Assembly (NCBI GenBank): GCA_007844125.1
Contig: CM017558.1
Coordinates: forward strand, 57,913,147 to 57,977,146
Direction of reading: 5' to 3'
DNA: 64,000 nt
Origin: Sinonovacula constricta
Lineage: Eukaryota; Mollusca; Bivalvia; Cardiida; Solecurtidae
The number at the start of each line of letters is the position of its first letter. Position 1 is the stretch's first letter. The position numbers were made by a program, and so were the translations under genes. Below are positions 1-12,904 of the stretch, in pieces. The notes beneath the pieces are model-generated. The model was not told the origin of the DNA. It saw nothing but the letters and a program-made list of their open reading frames with translations, and ran no database searches.

Positions 1-277
1 TAAATTCGAAATTTGCTACACAGCGCATGCTAAATACCGCTATCTAATTACATCTTAGCTTTTATATATATCACATGAAAATGTTCACATTTTCCGCATA
101 TACAATTTATATGTTACAAATCGCGGGGCGAAAATCACGATTACATTTCACATTTCCAGAATCTTACTTACATGTTACTAATCTAGAGGCGCAAATCTTT
201 CTTGTAATATGTACACCGCATAACACCAGTTCAAATTTAGGACGCAAGGGGGCGCTTCTAACACGGAAATGTCCATC

Positions 278-286
278 TATAAATAG
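278..286 (+). promoter_or_regulatory. Candidate TATA box conserved in both duplicate copies
   Basis: TATAAATAG preceded by a GC-richer stretch (gacgcaagggggcgcttc), unusual in this AT-rich background. The motif and its flanks are kept at 57804-57812 in the other duplicate, where much surrounding sequence has diverged. A core promoter is a reasonable inference, but no transcript start or downstream gene can be assigned. Confidence 0.35.
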
Positions 287-1001
287 AATGTATCGCTTTA
301 ACTTGTCCGCGTTTGTGTGTACTTTCAAGTTGTGAGTTTCTTACCGACAGAATCCTACACATGTATTAATCTTTAAATGGCCATGCTGTCTAAAGTGCTG
401 TACACTTTAAGGGATAACTGCTGATCATGATATGACTACGTAGATATAGGCCTTTGTTTGTGATTATAGAAGATTAAGTGATAATTCAGTGTTAGTGGCA
501 CATTAAGAAAAATGCATTAGTTACCTGTACTGTAGACGTGCACAAATAAAAATTGGTCCATATTTACACGTCTCTACCTTTTCCTCAAACTGTATGAATC
601 GGTTCAAATGTTGTTCGTATATTTTTTTACTTTTTATCTCTCAGGTCTGACATGCATAGACAAACTAAAATTGCGAGTCTTTAGTGATTAATCAGGTCTT
701 CTACCAAATGCAAACACAGCCTAATGTGTTTGGTCTGCATAAAAGATTTTCATTTATCGGGTAAGGTGACCTGAAATAGCAAAAGTCAAGGTTATAACAC
801 TGAATATAAACATAGCTAATAACTCAACTACAAATGTAGTTTTTCTTTTATATAAATAATAAAAATATCGTTGTAACGGTTTTCTTTTTCATGAATGTTT
901 ACATGATATTGTTTTCAAGTTAGCAATATAATTAAAGATATTCAATTAAAATTAACAATAAATTTCTTACCTGATAAAGCAAATAGAAAGAATCATGTAT
1001 A

Positions 1002-1909
1002 CAGTAAAACCTCTCGAAGCGGCACCTCTAAGCAGCGGCTACCTCTAAGCAGCGGCAGTTAAATTTCCCCCCAGTAGTTTTAAACGCATTTTAACCTCTA
1101 AGCAGCAACTCCTCTGCGAAGCGGTAAGCGGCCGTGCAATTCTCTTCCCTGAGGCTAGTTTAACCTCTGCGTAGCAACTATTTTTAGAACAGTCTGTCGC
1201 GTACACCAGAAATGTCACGCGGTCGGCTAATCACTGCTTGTACCCTGTTGAGAAGGTGTTAATTGGACTCAAGTTACAGTTGGACGGGAAACCAGCTGCA
1301 TGCTACAAACATGCCGTTGTAGATCTAGGGTATTGCAGGAACGTTTGAAAGTAGTGTCAACTATTGATGATGTTAACAGTAGGTTTGTTTTCTTTAATTG
1401 ATCGGAAGATAAAAAGATATCACTGTATTGATTGCTTACTTAAGAGATGGTTTCGTTAGTACTAACTGCAAACTGTCATTGTTTTAGGATGTCTGGCTAT
1501 AGATTTAACAACTAAATGATGCAAGACAACTAAAAAATGCTGAACTTACATATACAGTATGAGTGTACACGTACATACGTTTACAAGTTTTTTCTATGTT
1601 CAACAGCTTGCGTTTTCATCATGTACATACATTTTTATGTTGTTGTTTTTTGTGTTATACAACTTGTTTTTTCATCATCAATAAATTATTTAAAAAATCA
1701 TCTTCTGTTTTCTGTTATAACAATATATTGCATTTTAATTACCAAAGCAAAATTAACTAAAACATATACTTAGAAATAGCTAATATCAGTACAAATCTAT
1801 TAAAAAACACGTTTTTTCTCGTCTTATTGAAACCTCTGAGCAGCAACACCTCTCAGTAGCAACACTTTTTCGTGCCTCCGCCAGATGTTGCTGTGGAGAG
1901 GTTTTACTG
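1002..1909. mobile_element. Non-autonomous pogo/Tc1-mariner-like TIR element, 908 bp
   Basis: Begins CAGTAAAACCTCTC and ends with its exact reverse complement GAGAGGTTTTACTG, flanked by TA on both sides, the target duplication expected of the IS630-Tc1-mariner superfamily. Subterminal copies of an 'acctctaagcagcaac'-like motif recur several times at the left end (about 1009-1180) and twice at the right end (about 1832-1860), typical of transposase-binding subterminal repeats. No transposase frame is visible. The second duplicate (near 60320) lacks the element, so insertion followed the duplication, although local indels blur the empty site. Confidence 0.85.
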
Positions 1910-2375
1910 TATTTTTGAAAATCTAAATAAATATTCTTTAATAATCTAAAGTGTTACCAGTGTAGATTCAAATAAAGGGTACATGGCTCCAGAAATGGAA
2001 AATCATTGTCTAAGGTAGTGAAATGCTGAGTCTGGTTCTACCCAGGAAAATGAACAAGGAAAGGTAGAGTATATAGGAATTAAGACCATGGCCATTTAAA
2101 GATTGAATTTGATTATTAAATATTAGCTTAATCCTAAAACTTCATTGCACTAGCTAAGGGAGAGAACATTCTTTTCTATCGAGCTCATTCTAAAACAATC
2201 TATGAAACATGTACATAACTTGATCAAACTATCTTATAGTTGCAATCTCGATTGTTACTTTATCCTGACTACTTATATTCCTCTCTCTTTTTGCATCATG
2301 AACGATTTTAAAAATTAAAAACACACGGTGTTATGCTTATCGTGTAGGTGTAGATGAAAAGAAAAAAGCTTATAC

Positions 2376-2499
2376 CTATCTTTTTATCGAGGATAGATCC
2401 TTGCTGAGCCAGTTTAACAGCATGCACATTGGCCCACCTCATATCGTAGCCTAGCATATCACAGTACACAACCCGACACAGGTAGTCCCGCATTAGTGG
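2376..2499 (-). CDS. AP4E1: AP-4 complex epsilon subunit-like exon (adaptin trunk)
   Basis: Minus-strand exon of 124 bp. It starts after a clean acceptor (ctgttccag, 2508-2500) and ends at a GTATAA donor. It encodes PLMRDYLCRVVYCDMLGYD followed by HAVKLAQQGSILDKKIG. This matches the N-terminal trunk of AP-4 epsilon as I recall it: a cysteine-rich 'RLIYCEMLGYD' helix, then 'IHAIKLAQQGNLLEKRVG', ending at the same residue where the next helix (YLAVSLFLHE) would begin. AP-4 is a trans-Golgi adaptor complex that sorts cargo such as ATG9A. The next exon is not visible in the first 2.3 kb, so the gene either continues left of the window or this is a fragment. Family assignment rests on recall, not a search. 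Confidence 0.75.
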
Positions 2500-3516
2500 C
2501 TGGAACAGTTCAGTGAAAAGTTAGATTTAGTCTCAGGAAGGAAATGGTTCTATGGATAAGTGAACAGTAAACATATCTGCTTATATCAGGCAAACTATGT
2601 AGATCTAGATCAGATCTTAAGTAACAAAAGCAGACCAATGAAAAGTCAGAACATCTCTTAGCAATGTAAGGGAGAATAGTTGCTCATCTTCCTTAGGCAA
2701 ATTGTTCAGATCCTTACCATCCAGATGGCTGCTGTTAATTCAAGATCTATAGGAAGAATAAACTGACTAATGCAGTTATAAAGCAGCTTCTTCTGTGAAC
2801 AGCATGTCATAAACCTGATACCACACCAATTATCCTGAAACCTAGCTGACCAGTCATGGTATGACCCATATTTTTGCCTGCCCTTATTTTTACTTGAACA
2901 TGATCAAGATAGCCCTCTCTTTCAAGGCATTTTTTGTCACTTGGGGCCTTCTAGACTGTTACATGACCTACAGTTGACAAAATAATAATGAATAAAAATA
3001 GCTGTGTTATTATGTGTCTTAAAATTTAATTTTCAAACTTTAACAATCTCCTTGTATCAACTTGTATCATTGATTTAACAGATATCATAAACCAATTTTT
3101 CATGGAACAAAAAATCACCATGGAAACATTTGGCTGGCACAGATTTTCCTTTAGTGCCATGATCTCCTCTCATTACAGTTCGGTTCATCTCTTGTGAGAA
3201 GCAAAAATATAATTTGAATATATTAATACAACAGTATGTTAACTAAGTACAGGGGATGTGTTTGTCAGTTCTTATTAATAGGTTGCAACAATACAATAAT
3301 GGTCATAATGATGATGCGGTAAAATGTGTTATTACTGGAGGACAATTTGGGTGATTTCCTGAATAGAAACACAGGTCCACTGTGTGTCAGCTGAAAGCTC
3401 TCTCAGCATAACTTTTATAGGTTTGTTAAAATTTATGAAAAATAGTCTTAAAAATAAGAACTGACAGTGACACTTGTCCAGTAATGAAATGCAACACTTA
3501 CATGTTGGCGCATCCT

Positions 3517-3656
3517 TCAGATTTTACCACCGAAGATTTCAAAGCCCCATGAGACTGAGGAGCTTTGTTTTGTACTGCCACTACCAGTCCCACCTCCAAT
3601 CAATCTTCGAAACAATCCGTCTCCAAGAAGACGAAGTGGTGATGATATTCCCTCTT
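3517..3656 (-). CDS. Possible upstream exon of the AP4E1-like gene
   Basis: Minus-strand open stretch about 1.1 kb upstream of the AP4E1-like exon. It reads SSPLRLLGDGLFRRLIGGG then TKQSSSVSWGFEIFGG. The duplicate at 61970-62105 stays similar (SPPRLLGDGLIRSLVGCGTG), and conservation in frame between copies is the main support. Position and the 'RLG..L.RGI'-like pattern would fit the N-terminal extension of AP-4 epsilon, but similarity is too weak to assert. Splice sites are not certain. Confidence 0.35.
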
Positions 3657-5335
3657 TCTTAAAACTTTTATTTCTTCTGTGTGTATATATTGTCATTATA
3701 ATATTTCCTGGAAAATAGGTGCAAGATTGTAATGACTGTATTGTTACCTGTTTACAAGGGTAAATGATGACACACAAAATCACATTCTTGACGGACTAAT
3801 ATGTCTATCAAGAATATTAAACAAAAGACAACAGTGACCCAATAAGCTACCCTAAGAGTCTGAAAGACATGATATGATTTAGTTGAAAGAATATGACGTT
3901 CTAGATGTGCAAGAAAAATAAAAAAGAAAATACTGTATCACATTGACATTAGCTAAAACATACTATAGTTTAGAGTAAACTTAAAATAGATGTTGCTCTA
4001 TAAATGTTTTTAAGAAACACCTAAAATGTACAGAACTCGCAAAGTCAGATTGTTATTGAAAAGTTTCATTGGGAAATTAACTGAAGTATATCGAATAAAA
4101 ACCAAAATGTTTTTCATGTCATTTTGTCCTTCGATGTGTTTGATATCCTCGGACTTTATCATCACGTATTCGAAGCACCTCAGAAGGTCTAAATTGTATA
4201 GGTTACACGAATTAAATTAATTTGTTCTTTACTATTTAAATTTCACAAATTTGGTACCAAACTTGTTCTTAATTGGGAACGCCAAAATTATATATTATGT
4301 TAAAGTCAAAATGTTTATTGACATAAGCCACATTTTGGCCATCGCCAAGTTAAAATGGATACATTACAAAAGATGCATTGCAAAAGATAGCGGTGCTACA
4401 ATAAAACAAAAAGATAAACATTGTAATCAACATACACGGATTAACAGAAAAGTATGAATTTCCTTAAGAAAAATCAACAGCACATAGCTTTACTTTAAGG
4501 TCTCGATCAAAGTAAGGTAAATAATTAATGGTTCTATTTTATGGGAATGGTAAGCATGCAACTCACCGGTGTTCACCGGAAGCATATGGTCAAAACACTC
4601 AGACCTAGCTTATTCGTAAAAACAGAAACAGAAGGATGACATCTAAACGACAGTTTTAACGAAGAAACTTAGCTATGTGGATACTTAAAAACAAACAAGT
4701 AAGGGCCTCTACGAAGATAAGTTACGTGTCGCGAAGACGGTTATCCTCCCATGAATACATACACCGTAATTTTACAAAGTAAACCCGCACATGTTTAATG
4801 AAATGTTCACTTCTGGTCTAAATGTATCAGACCATTATAAATAGTTCCCACATCAGTGAAGGCTCCTTGTCCTGGCAACCATGTTTGATGGTAACATCAA
4901 GGGATTTCCAAATAAATTGTCTAGAAGCGTAAAATTTTATTTTCTAGTAATTTCTTCATTTGTGTTCCAAATTATGGTTCAAATGGTCCAATAAAAACTC
5001 TATACCATTAGAAAGCTCATGAAATTAATATTGATAAATGCACAAAGAATTAATGCACGGAAATAAATAAAATAATGGGCTCATCTTTAAACAAAATGAA
5101 CTGTTTATCTTTTTTTATATAGTATTTACCTTTTAAACTATCAAAATATAGTTTTGATATTTAAAATACATCATGAAAGCTCTTTAATTTAATATTAAAT
5201 TCAGTACAGAAGACTGCAAAATAAAAACACGGTAGTGATTTTAAAACAGCACATATTTCCAGATTTCGGCCTGCATTAGTTTGTGCCTTCCAAGATGACT
5301 GCCCAAAACTGTCTTATCAGTGATTGTGATGCGGA

Positions 5336-5870
5336 CTGTTATTATTAAAGAGGAATTCGATGTAAGTAAAGTCTCACCCCATCAATTATTATATCACAGA
5401 AGTTGCCTTTACCAACACAACAGTAGTTTGCCTGTCCATTGCCTTTCTTTTTCGATGTATTGCTCATGACGTCAGTCTATTTGCATTTCGCTTCAAGGAA
5501 CCGAGTAATGTGGAGTTCAGATTTCGCTGAGTTTACTACCCGGATGTAACAGGAGAAGGTGACTCGTGTTTATTTCTCCCTCCTCCTATTTTTTTCCGAG
5601 AGGGAGAAGAGCAGTGGTGTGATTTCTTGTATTTCTGGTGCTAGTAACTAAACGTTGATTGGTTACAATATAAATATAAACACAATAACTTGAATCATTT
5701 TGAATTTACTTTGTAATACAATACAAAAATAACATTAAAAACAATCCTTATTACAATTTATAAAGAAATACAAACGCAGAATATTATAAATACATATAAC
5801 ATATGAAACAAAAATTAGACTAAATCTTCAGTGATTCCAAATCTACGAGATGCGCGATGGGGGTATTTGC
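5336..5870. promoter_or_regulatory. CRE-containing segment, partly repeated inverted at the window end
   Basis: Contains a perfect TGACGTCA (CRE/ATF-type) palindrome at about 5468. About 78 bp from there (through 'gagtttactacccgg') recur in reverse complement at 63940-64000. The segment lies upstream of the minus-strand AP4E1-like exons and just before a plus-strand promoter-like block, so it could be part of a divergent promoter. That role is inferred from motif and position only. The rest is AT-rich with no coding signal. Confidence 0.3.
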
Positions 5871-6140
5871 TAAGAAGTCAGAGTGGATTTCCCGCGTGAT
5901 TATTTAAAAGTAAGTTGTCAAGTGGTTTTGGAAGTTTAAAAATAGCCTTTTCTGACGGGAGGATCGAATTGGAAACACCTGTTTGCAGTGACGAGCGGTG
6001 ATGTACCCTTGACTGTTCAATAAGATCGTTGGCATCAATAAACAGCAGTCTGCCAGGACTTTTCAGGTACCAAAGACATATTTGGCTTTTTGAAGAAAAA
6101 GATTTGACAAATTGTCGAGTACCACCTTTAATGCATTCGA
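5871..6140 (+). promoter_or_regulatory. Promoter/first-exon-like block, copy 1
   Basis: About 270 bp align to 34305-34575 at roughly 75%. Shared landmarks are a TATA-like TATTTAAAAGTAAG, the run 'gtggtttt.gaagttta.aaatag', 'tgactgttca', and a short open stretch ending CTTTTCAG followed by GTACCA here and GTGCCA in the other copy, which would be a normal splice donor. In the other copy that stretch begins ATGAGCAGC; here the same position reads ATAAACAGC, so the candidate start codon is lost. It could also be part of an unrecognised dispersed repeat. Confidence 0.35.
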
Positions 6141-6630
6141 CCAGGTTTATCTGCCTTTTAGTGATTTTAAAATACTTATATTTAAATATTTTAACGCATA
6201 AGACCAGGCTTGTTTGGTTTATTATGATTTAAAATACTGATATTAAAATCATTTTAATGCACTGGGTCAGGTTTGTCTGCTTTTTATTGATTTTACATAC
6301 TGATATTTAAGAAATGTTAATGACTTAGACCATGTTTGTCTGCTTCTTCGTCTTTTTTTTTTAAATACAGGTATTAAAGTTTCTTTATGCATTTTGCCAG
6401 GTGTGTCTGCTTTTAGTATTTTTATATTAAAATACTTTTATTTAAGTAATAAAGTATGTTAATGCATTAGGCCAGGCTTGTGGAATTTTTAGTGTTTTTA
6501 AATATTGATATTAAAGTGGTATAATGGATATGGCCAGGTTTGCCTGCTTTTTAGTGTTTGTAATATACTTGTATGATCGTATTGATGCATATGGCCAGGT
6601 TTGTCTACTTTTTGGTGTTTTTAATATTAA
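6135..6630 (+). repeat. Tandem repeat, about 65-bp period, about 8 copies
   Basis: Eight diverged copies of a unit containing 'gccaggtttgtctgctttttagtg' split by AT-rich spacer with 'aatactgatattaaag' and 'aatgcat'. The 'ccagg' anchors recur near 6141, 6206, 6268, 6331, 6398, 6472, 6533 and 6594. A short stretch of the same repeat, two to three units, lies at 63485-63615 in the same orientation. Confidence 0.85.
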
Positions 6631-6639
6631 AACAGTAAA

Positions 6640-9230
6640 AGCTGTTTATTGTTAATTACAAGCTTTTTCTACATTTTAGTATATGTCCACAATGGGCAAG
6701 AAGTTGTAAATATGTCAAGTGTTTATGTCAGTCATAAAGTAAACCTGATTGACTAGTGATGCTATAATTTATATAGATATGAAGTGTGGATTGGCTAGTT
6801 CTGTTTATAATTATTACAAGGCACTATTGATTTTGCAACATATCTTAAATTTTGAAAAATAAGGCACAGCGGACAAAGGTATTCACATGCCAGTCAAATG
6901 TAAAAGTAACAACAAAACTGTGACTATATAAAATATTATAACATAAAAATAAGATAAGATAATATATGACAAGTAACTTTGTGCTACTTGGGCGCTTTAA
7001 TGAAATCATATATGTTTTGTATGTTTTATTTGAACCTTTTTAAGCTTTAACTCTACTTGTATGTAGAATTGTAAATTGTACAAATCAGTATTAGTTACAA
7101 TTTTTTGACACTTTCTCTGCATGTGATCATGAATTGATTAAAGCAAATCATTTTTTGACAGACAATGACAATGCTTTATCTAATGACTTTAGCTTTCCAT
7201 CCGTTTAAGGACTTGTCTACATTGACTACATTGTCTGTAGTCTGATGTTAAGATTTATATTTGATACAAAAAACAAGGAAAGAAAAGTTAAAATCATGTT
7301 TTAAAAGCCCTTTTCTTCGTACAATTGTTTAGACAAAAACAATAGGATCACCTCTACAGCCCAAATAGACAAAAGCAAAAAGGTTAAATTAAAAAAAAAA
7401 ACAACGCCAAAAACATTTCTGATGCGAAATTTAGATGCATACCAAACGATACCAATATTTACTTTCAAACAGTGATCAAATTATTATCTGGACAATGCAA
7501 AGGAGCGTCAACTGATTAGAAGGCTAAAAAGTCTGTAGTGAATAAAGCCATAAACAAGAACCGTAAAAAGTGTATTTAACAATACAAAAAATACATTTTC
7601 TGGACAGAGTACACAAAACAGCCATTTGAAGCCCAGAAAAAAATTAATGCAAAAGTTCAAGTATTGTGGTTCTATGCCTAATGTACATACACTTAATTTT
7701 GACCCAGCCTGTTAAAAAAAGACAAGATGGCACGGTTCTTCTTAACAGTCGTTTTAAGAAGAGAAAAGCAGATAAGAATGCTATGTCTGTAAAATGCTTT
7801 AAATATTTAACCACTTAGATCTATGTTTACTCCTACAATACTTATTTCTATCTTTACAACCATTAAAAGACAAACTTCATAAAGAACATTAAAACGACTT
7901 AAAATAGTTTTCTTAAAGAAAACACAAACACACAAGAGACAATAGCATAACATGCCATAAAGAAAACATAACCATAACTAAGCACAACATGATATATTTA
8001 TGATTATCAAACAAGCATACAAAACGATACTTCATACAATTTATTTCTTTCTTAACATAAAAGTTTTAATCATTTTCTAAAAGATGTACATTAAGGCACG
8101 CAAAAGTATACAAGCAATGCAAGAAATTTAACTTTCTATTAAATGAAAGAGCAGATACAACCTTCCAGGGATGTTTCATGAAGTTAAACTTTGTAATATA
8201 AAATATCAATAAGGTAAAATAATAATATTTTAATAATGCACTCAAAAGCAGAAAAAACTATCCATGGCTTTTAAAACTCTATACAACTCTATACAACCAG
8301 GATGCTATGAACTAACGGAATAGTAAACTATCTTGTACTTAAAATCAACTAAAGAGCAGAGTCAACATGTGAGACAGATTTTTAGACTTAAAACTTTGGT
8401 AATCGCATCAACTTAGTCATTTACAGCCATGTAACAATGAACCGTTTCCACCCATAACACTATATATTTACTATAAGACAGCATTCATCCCTCGAAAATT
8501 TTAGCAGAGCGTGTGCTTCTGAAATTCAGTTTTCTCATCACAAGCGACACCGCCCAAAATCCCTAGTGTGCCATTCCTCTCCAATCGCGTAGGGCAGATT
8601 TAGAACTGCGATGCTGAGAAGATAAGAATGACCTATGCCATTACATAACCTGGTTCAGAGCAGCAGAAAGCAGTGAGACCCCGCGCGGGATATCGTACAA
8701 ATCTCGACCTTGTAGATAATACACAGTCCGTGGAGTAATCGTTCTAATAGCAGATCGTTCCCCATTTCGACCCTTTCCTCTAGTCAATGAATGATATTCG
8801 TACAATGTTTATTTATAATTCTGTATTTCTCGTATATCTGATTTACACAGTATAATTTATTCCAGTTTGAAAACTGACAGCAATATTAATGTTAACATTT
8901 GAAGTATGTCTGGACACAATTGACATGTCTAGGCTGCTTTGACATACATATTTGTTCTCTACATGCACTACCTATTCCCAGGCATGAATAACTGACCCCG
9001 AGTAGGTCACGCAGGGTCAATCGTGTTGCTTCCAAAATCCAACTTTCTCATTAATCTAATAAATCAAGGGAGTGATCTGACGAGGCAACTTGAGATCTTC
9101 GTATATACTCGTGTGCCTTGTTATTTATTTCATTTGATGTATACGGTGTTTTCATTGTTTTTAATGATTATATTACGTTGATTGGCTCGGCAATCAAACG
9201 TTTCTATCTTTCGTTAACACACGTTCAATG
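6640..9230. other. Intergenic, AT-rich; one repeat fragment; GC-richer island 8470-9110
   Basis: No coding region recognised. About 6836-6912 is a fragment of the dispersed R repeat (see 12905-13320), recognisable by 'gcaacatat' and 'attcacatgccagtcaaatgtaaaagtaa'. About 8470-9110 is richer in GC than its surroundings and has no similarity to other parts of the window; it includes 'gaccccgcgcgggat' and 'agggcagatttagaactgcg'. It may be regulatory or a non-coding exon, but nothing identifies it. Confidence 0.4.
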
Positions 9231-9706
9231 CCACCGGATTAATATAAACTATTAAGAGACAACTCAAAACTTTCAAGCAGATTTTTACACCAAATTGTTA
9301 ATAAAACAAAAGAAAAATCCCAAAGGTCGGTTTCCACGCCGATGAGGCGGGAAATATCTTGCAGCCTACTTCTAACTCTTTTCACCTTTCTTTTGAAGAA
9401 AGTGGGCAAACAGTAGAAGCACTTTGTCATGGCCTTATTTATCGTCTCTGTGAAAGAGCTATCGTGCAGGACGAAAGATTTCTCAACAGTGACTTACTTT
9501 TCACATAACATGCAGAATTGGTTATCTGTCAGATTTTTTAGCGATGCAAGCTGGCAGGTTTTGGCATTTCATCATACTCACTTCTCAACAGGAAGCGTAT
9601 TCTGACTCATTCCATGTCTGGGTCCATGTCATGTTTTCTGTTTGGCACTGTCCGCCGTCTAAAGCTTCCTTTGCTAGATAACTGGACAAGCATTGGCGCT
9701 CTGAAC

Positions 9707-9907
9707 TCATTCTTCACTTTCCTCATGACTTCTTGTCCCATAGCTCTTTACCTCTTTTGACCATCTGTCTCTATGCTTTAAGACCTTGGCGTCAGAAGTT
9801 AATGCTGTGAGGTGTATCGGAGCTCCAGAGGCGGACTTAAATGTCGAAGTCCACACTGAGTTCAATTTAATTACGTATGCTGGGTATCTAGCACACAATA
9901 TCAACAA
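9707..9907 (-). pseudogene. Unrecognised minus-strand coding remnant
   Basis: Reads ALTSDAKVLKHRDRWSKEV then KSYGTRSHEESEE. The composition is protein-like rather than random AT-rich translation, and it lies on the same strand as the LINE remnant at 10493-10770. It may belong to the same decayed element, but I could not match it to a domain. Confidence 0.25.
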
Positions 9908-10492
9908 TAGTCAACAGTGTTTCCTGTTTAGCGTTGGAAATCCAACTAACAGGTAAATACAATGTTTAATATTAAAAACCCTCTTACTCCTAACATCTAA
10001 ATCTCTTTCTTTTCCAATTGGCATCCCGCGGAATTATATTCTGTCTGAATTATATTCTGTCGCCAGCTCAACCGATCGTGAAGCAATCAGCCAATTGCAG
10101 TTCACGGTATGCTTATCATTTAGACTGTCAATTAACTCTTAATATTCCGATATTGACCGACTTAAGATAATTAATATAGCTCTCATCTTTACAACATTCA
10201 TCAGTATAACATGACCCCAATTTACTTAAGGACATGGTGATACTTATCCAAAATATTTTTAAATATCTAGATATCTAACCGTCTGATTGCGGTACTGATA
10301 ATTCGTTATAAAAACAAAGCTGTTAATCCTTAAGCAAACTATGTTTTAATTGTATCAAAATTATATTTATCAGCAGTGTGAAAATGACAGTTCTAAATTT
10401 ACAAACTGCAACTCATGACAACGTATCATAATAAAGATGCAAAAAACCTGCAAGCATGGAACATAGATTAACAATATTAAGTTAACCAATAT

Positions 10493-10770
10493 TTATAACT
10501 TAAGTATACACCCTAGTTTATTTAAATTCATATGTATTATATAGTTATCATAATTTTTCGGCACATCATTAGTAGCACCCACAATGTTCTGGTGTTCTAA
10601 TCTACATTGAGCTGCATCCACGGCCAGGCTCACAGACCACTTTCTGCCTGCTTCCGGAATTCTGGAACATTCTCCTAGCATCGTGTCCATTTGGGAGTCA
10701 GAGTATGTACTTCTCAGGAATTCTTCTGTCCCTTTCTTTGTACTCTTCAAATGACCAGATCTTTCCTTAC
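10493..10770 (-). mobile_element. LINE remnant (reverse-transcriptase linker region)
   Basis: Minus-strand frame containing LKSTKKGTEEFLRSTYSDSQ, LGECSRIPEAGRKWS and AQCRLEHQNIVGATN. Patterns of the type 'K..LE.YLR.TYSDP.R...LGEC' followed by 'RKW....AV..A...LRHQDIVG.TN' occur in a non-LTR retrotransposon family common in invertebrates. No catalytic motif is present. This is a different family from the larger LINE at 16.26-21.13 kb. Recognition is from memory of family patterns. Confidence 0.5.
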
Positions 10771-12140
10771 TTTGTAGTCAAAAGGTAAACCAGAAGGGGT
10801 AACAAAAGAATTATGCTCGTATTCTTTCTTAAGGTTTATTCGTTGACGCAGTCGATTAGCGCTTAATATAAGCTGTGTGAGTTGCTGTCGCTGTCAGTAG
10901 AGTCAGTCATTACCTGAAAATTATCATTTCCTTGGTAGGTTACTGGTCTGATATTCACCTGCAGACTATATTTCATCCTCGCCTAATGGGCCCTTAGTCC
11001 GTTGATACTTTTGCAGTTTTTCCCGCAATATCATGTTTTTTCCTATGTGTTAGACTTCCCAGGCATTGTCCTTTATGCAGTTCCAGTCGATACCATTAAT
11101 CCATTATGTTGAGCTCTTCATCCTCCTCCTCCTCCTTCCCCGTTGGAGAGCTCTGTGGGTATGCCCTTTCAGTTATAGTACAAACACATCCGGATCTCGG
11201 TGTGTGCTTAGGCCTTCCTACTTCGTATTGTAATGTAATTTGACCATATTAATTAGTTTTCAATTATATAATAATAACATGGATAATTGTGTAGTTAAAG
11301 AAAATAATTACAGTGATTAAAATACATTGAATAATACTAGGATTTATAAAGAGTAAACTATTGCGCCGTTTACTTAGAGTAGGGCAAGAATGACATAAAT
11401 AATAATAGCCAATACAATACACTATGCATAGTGTGCACCGGGAAATGGCAATAAAGATGCACGATTTTACCCTTGATTGAGGCATACGTCAAAATATAGA
11501 TGGGAATTGTAGGACGGTAATTGGGTCGTAGCGATGAGTTGAATTGATGCGTAGTTATTATAGAGCATAAAACTAGGAGTGCAAAGCGAGAAGAAGAAAA
11601 GAGTGAGACAAGCTAGGGAGAGTATGGAGAGCGAACATAAACAAGCTAGAGAGAGGTACTCATGCTACACTGTCGTCAGATTGTTGAATGTAATTTTCAC
11701 TAATTAAACTGTAATAGCGGGATAATGTTTCGTTTTAATATGGTGACCGATACGTCAGAGTGCCTGCATATCTTTGTAGACAGTTAAGTTCTAAGTTAGA
11801 AATAACCAAATACAATCTTATGACTAAAATTGTTTTAGCGATGCTTTAAATATATACTTATACTCTACACAATAAGGTGCAGTAATGTCTTGCTAAATCT
11901 AGCATCTTTTAATTCTTGAAAACCTTATCACACGTGTACATGTACATTTTATTTTAAATATAAACTGCGTTTACCTTGTGCAAATTAAACGTAAAGGCAA
12001 AAATCGATCATTTGACCTTGAATACGGAGACTGGCCACCATAAACTGCCTAAATAGACAGTGAATGGATAAAACATGTTAAGTGACTGCAATGTAAAATC
12101 CTTGTTTTATTGTTAGAAAACACAGGATAATAAAAACAAA

Positions 12141-12185
12141 GTTTTGGTATAGTGGAGAGAGTGATTTACGGTTCGAATCCCCACA
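12141..12185 (+). other. tRNA-like remnant (SINE or old tRNA-derived repeat)
   Basis: A degenerate A-box-like 'ggtatagtggagagagtg' is followed closely by a clean B box, GGTTCGAATCCCC. The duplicate at 52621-52666 keeps the same B box. The box spacing is too short for a working tRNA, and no acceptor stem can be folded. An opposing tRNA-like stretch lies about 280 bp downstream on the other strand (12462-12545). Confidence 0.4.
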
Positions 12186-12904
12186 TTTTATTTTATTTTT
12201 AATGTATTAGAATTATTGACATTATTAATAATAACTTCTATACACTTTTCTTTACAGTAGTTTGATGTCAGTACCATACAACTAAGTCTTCGAAAACTTG
12301 TATGATTATAAGCAAAACTTTTAAACATGTGTTGGTCCTTAAAAAAACTTAAAACGGAATACGCGTGTAAAGAATAAAAGTGTAAACAAGACAATAACTA
12401 ATGAGACATTTTAACATATGTTCTTAGTTGTATGTTGAAGAATAAAAGTTTTATAAATTACTTATTACTGAATTCGAATAGCTGACGTTTAGAATTGTTT
12501 CTTTAAGTTTTGGTAACTTTATCCGCTAGACTAAAATACTGACCTAAATGCGACGGTAGTACTATAATATGACACATTATCAGTATAATTTACCTGCCTC
12601 ACCTGTATTTGTAAAATGCACATAATCACGAACGCTCTAATTATCAGACGGGTACTGTTCGATTTTCATTTCATATAATTTAATGGTTAATGTTGTGCAC
12701 AGATCTTGGCGTAGAAATTACATAACTCAATATGATTTTCTCTCTCACTCTCTCTATGTATCTCTCTTTCTGTCTTTCTCTCTCTCTGTCATGCATAAGC
12801 CCATACACACAATCTTTAGCTCCTAATTTTTATTTATGCGACTCTCATATGTTTCTCAATACGTTGATATTTTAATGCAACGTTGTGTTCACATATTCTG
12901 TATC

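Larger units (their letters stand above)
1..5335. repeat. Segmental duplication, copy 1 (AP4E1-like exon region)
   Basis: Directly oriented duplicate of 57505-62975. Matching landmarks in the same order include the opening segment, the GC-richer TATA-containing stretch near 240-330, the AP4E1-like exon on the minus strand, the second exon-like block near 3.6 kb, and the stretch ending in an 'atttccagatttcggcctg' motif near 5265. I estimate 80-90% identity by eye with many indels. Copy 1 alone holds the TIR element at 1002-1909. Copy 2 alone holds a 1.8-kb insertion, an expanded (TA)n and a long hairpin. Apart from the exons listed separately, the block is AT-rich intron-like sequence. Confidence 0.9.
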
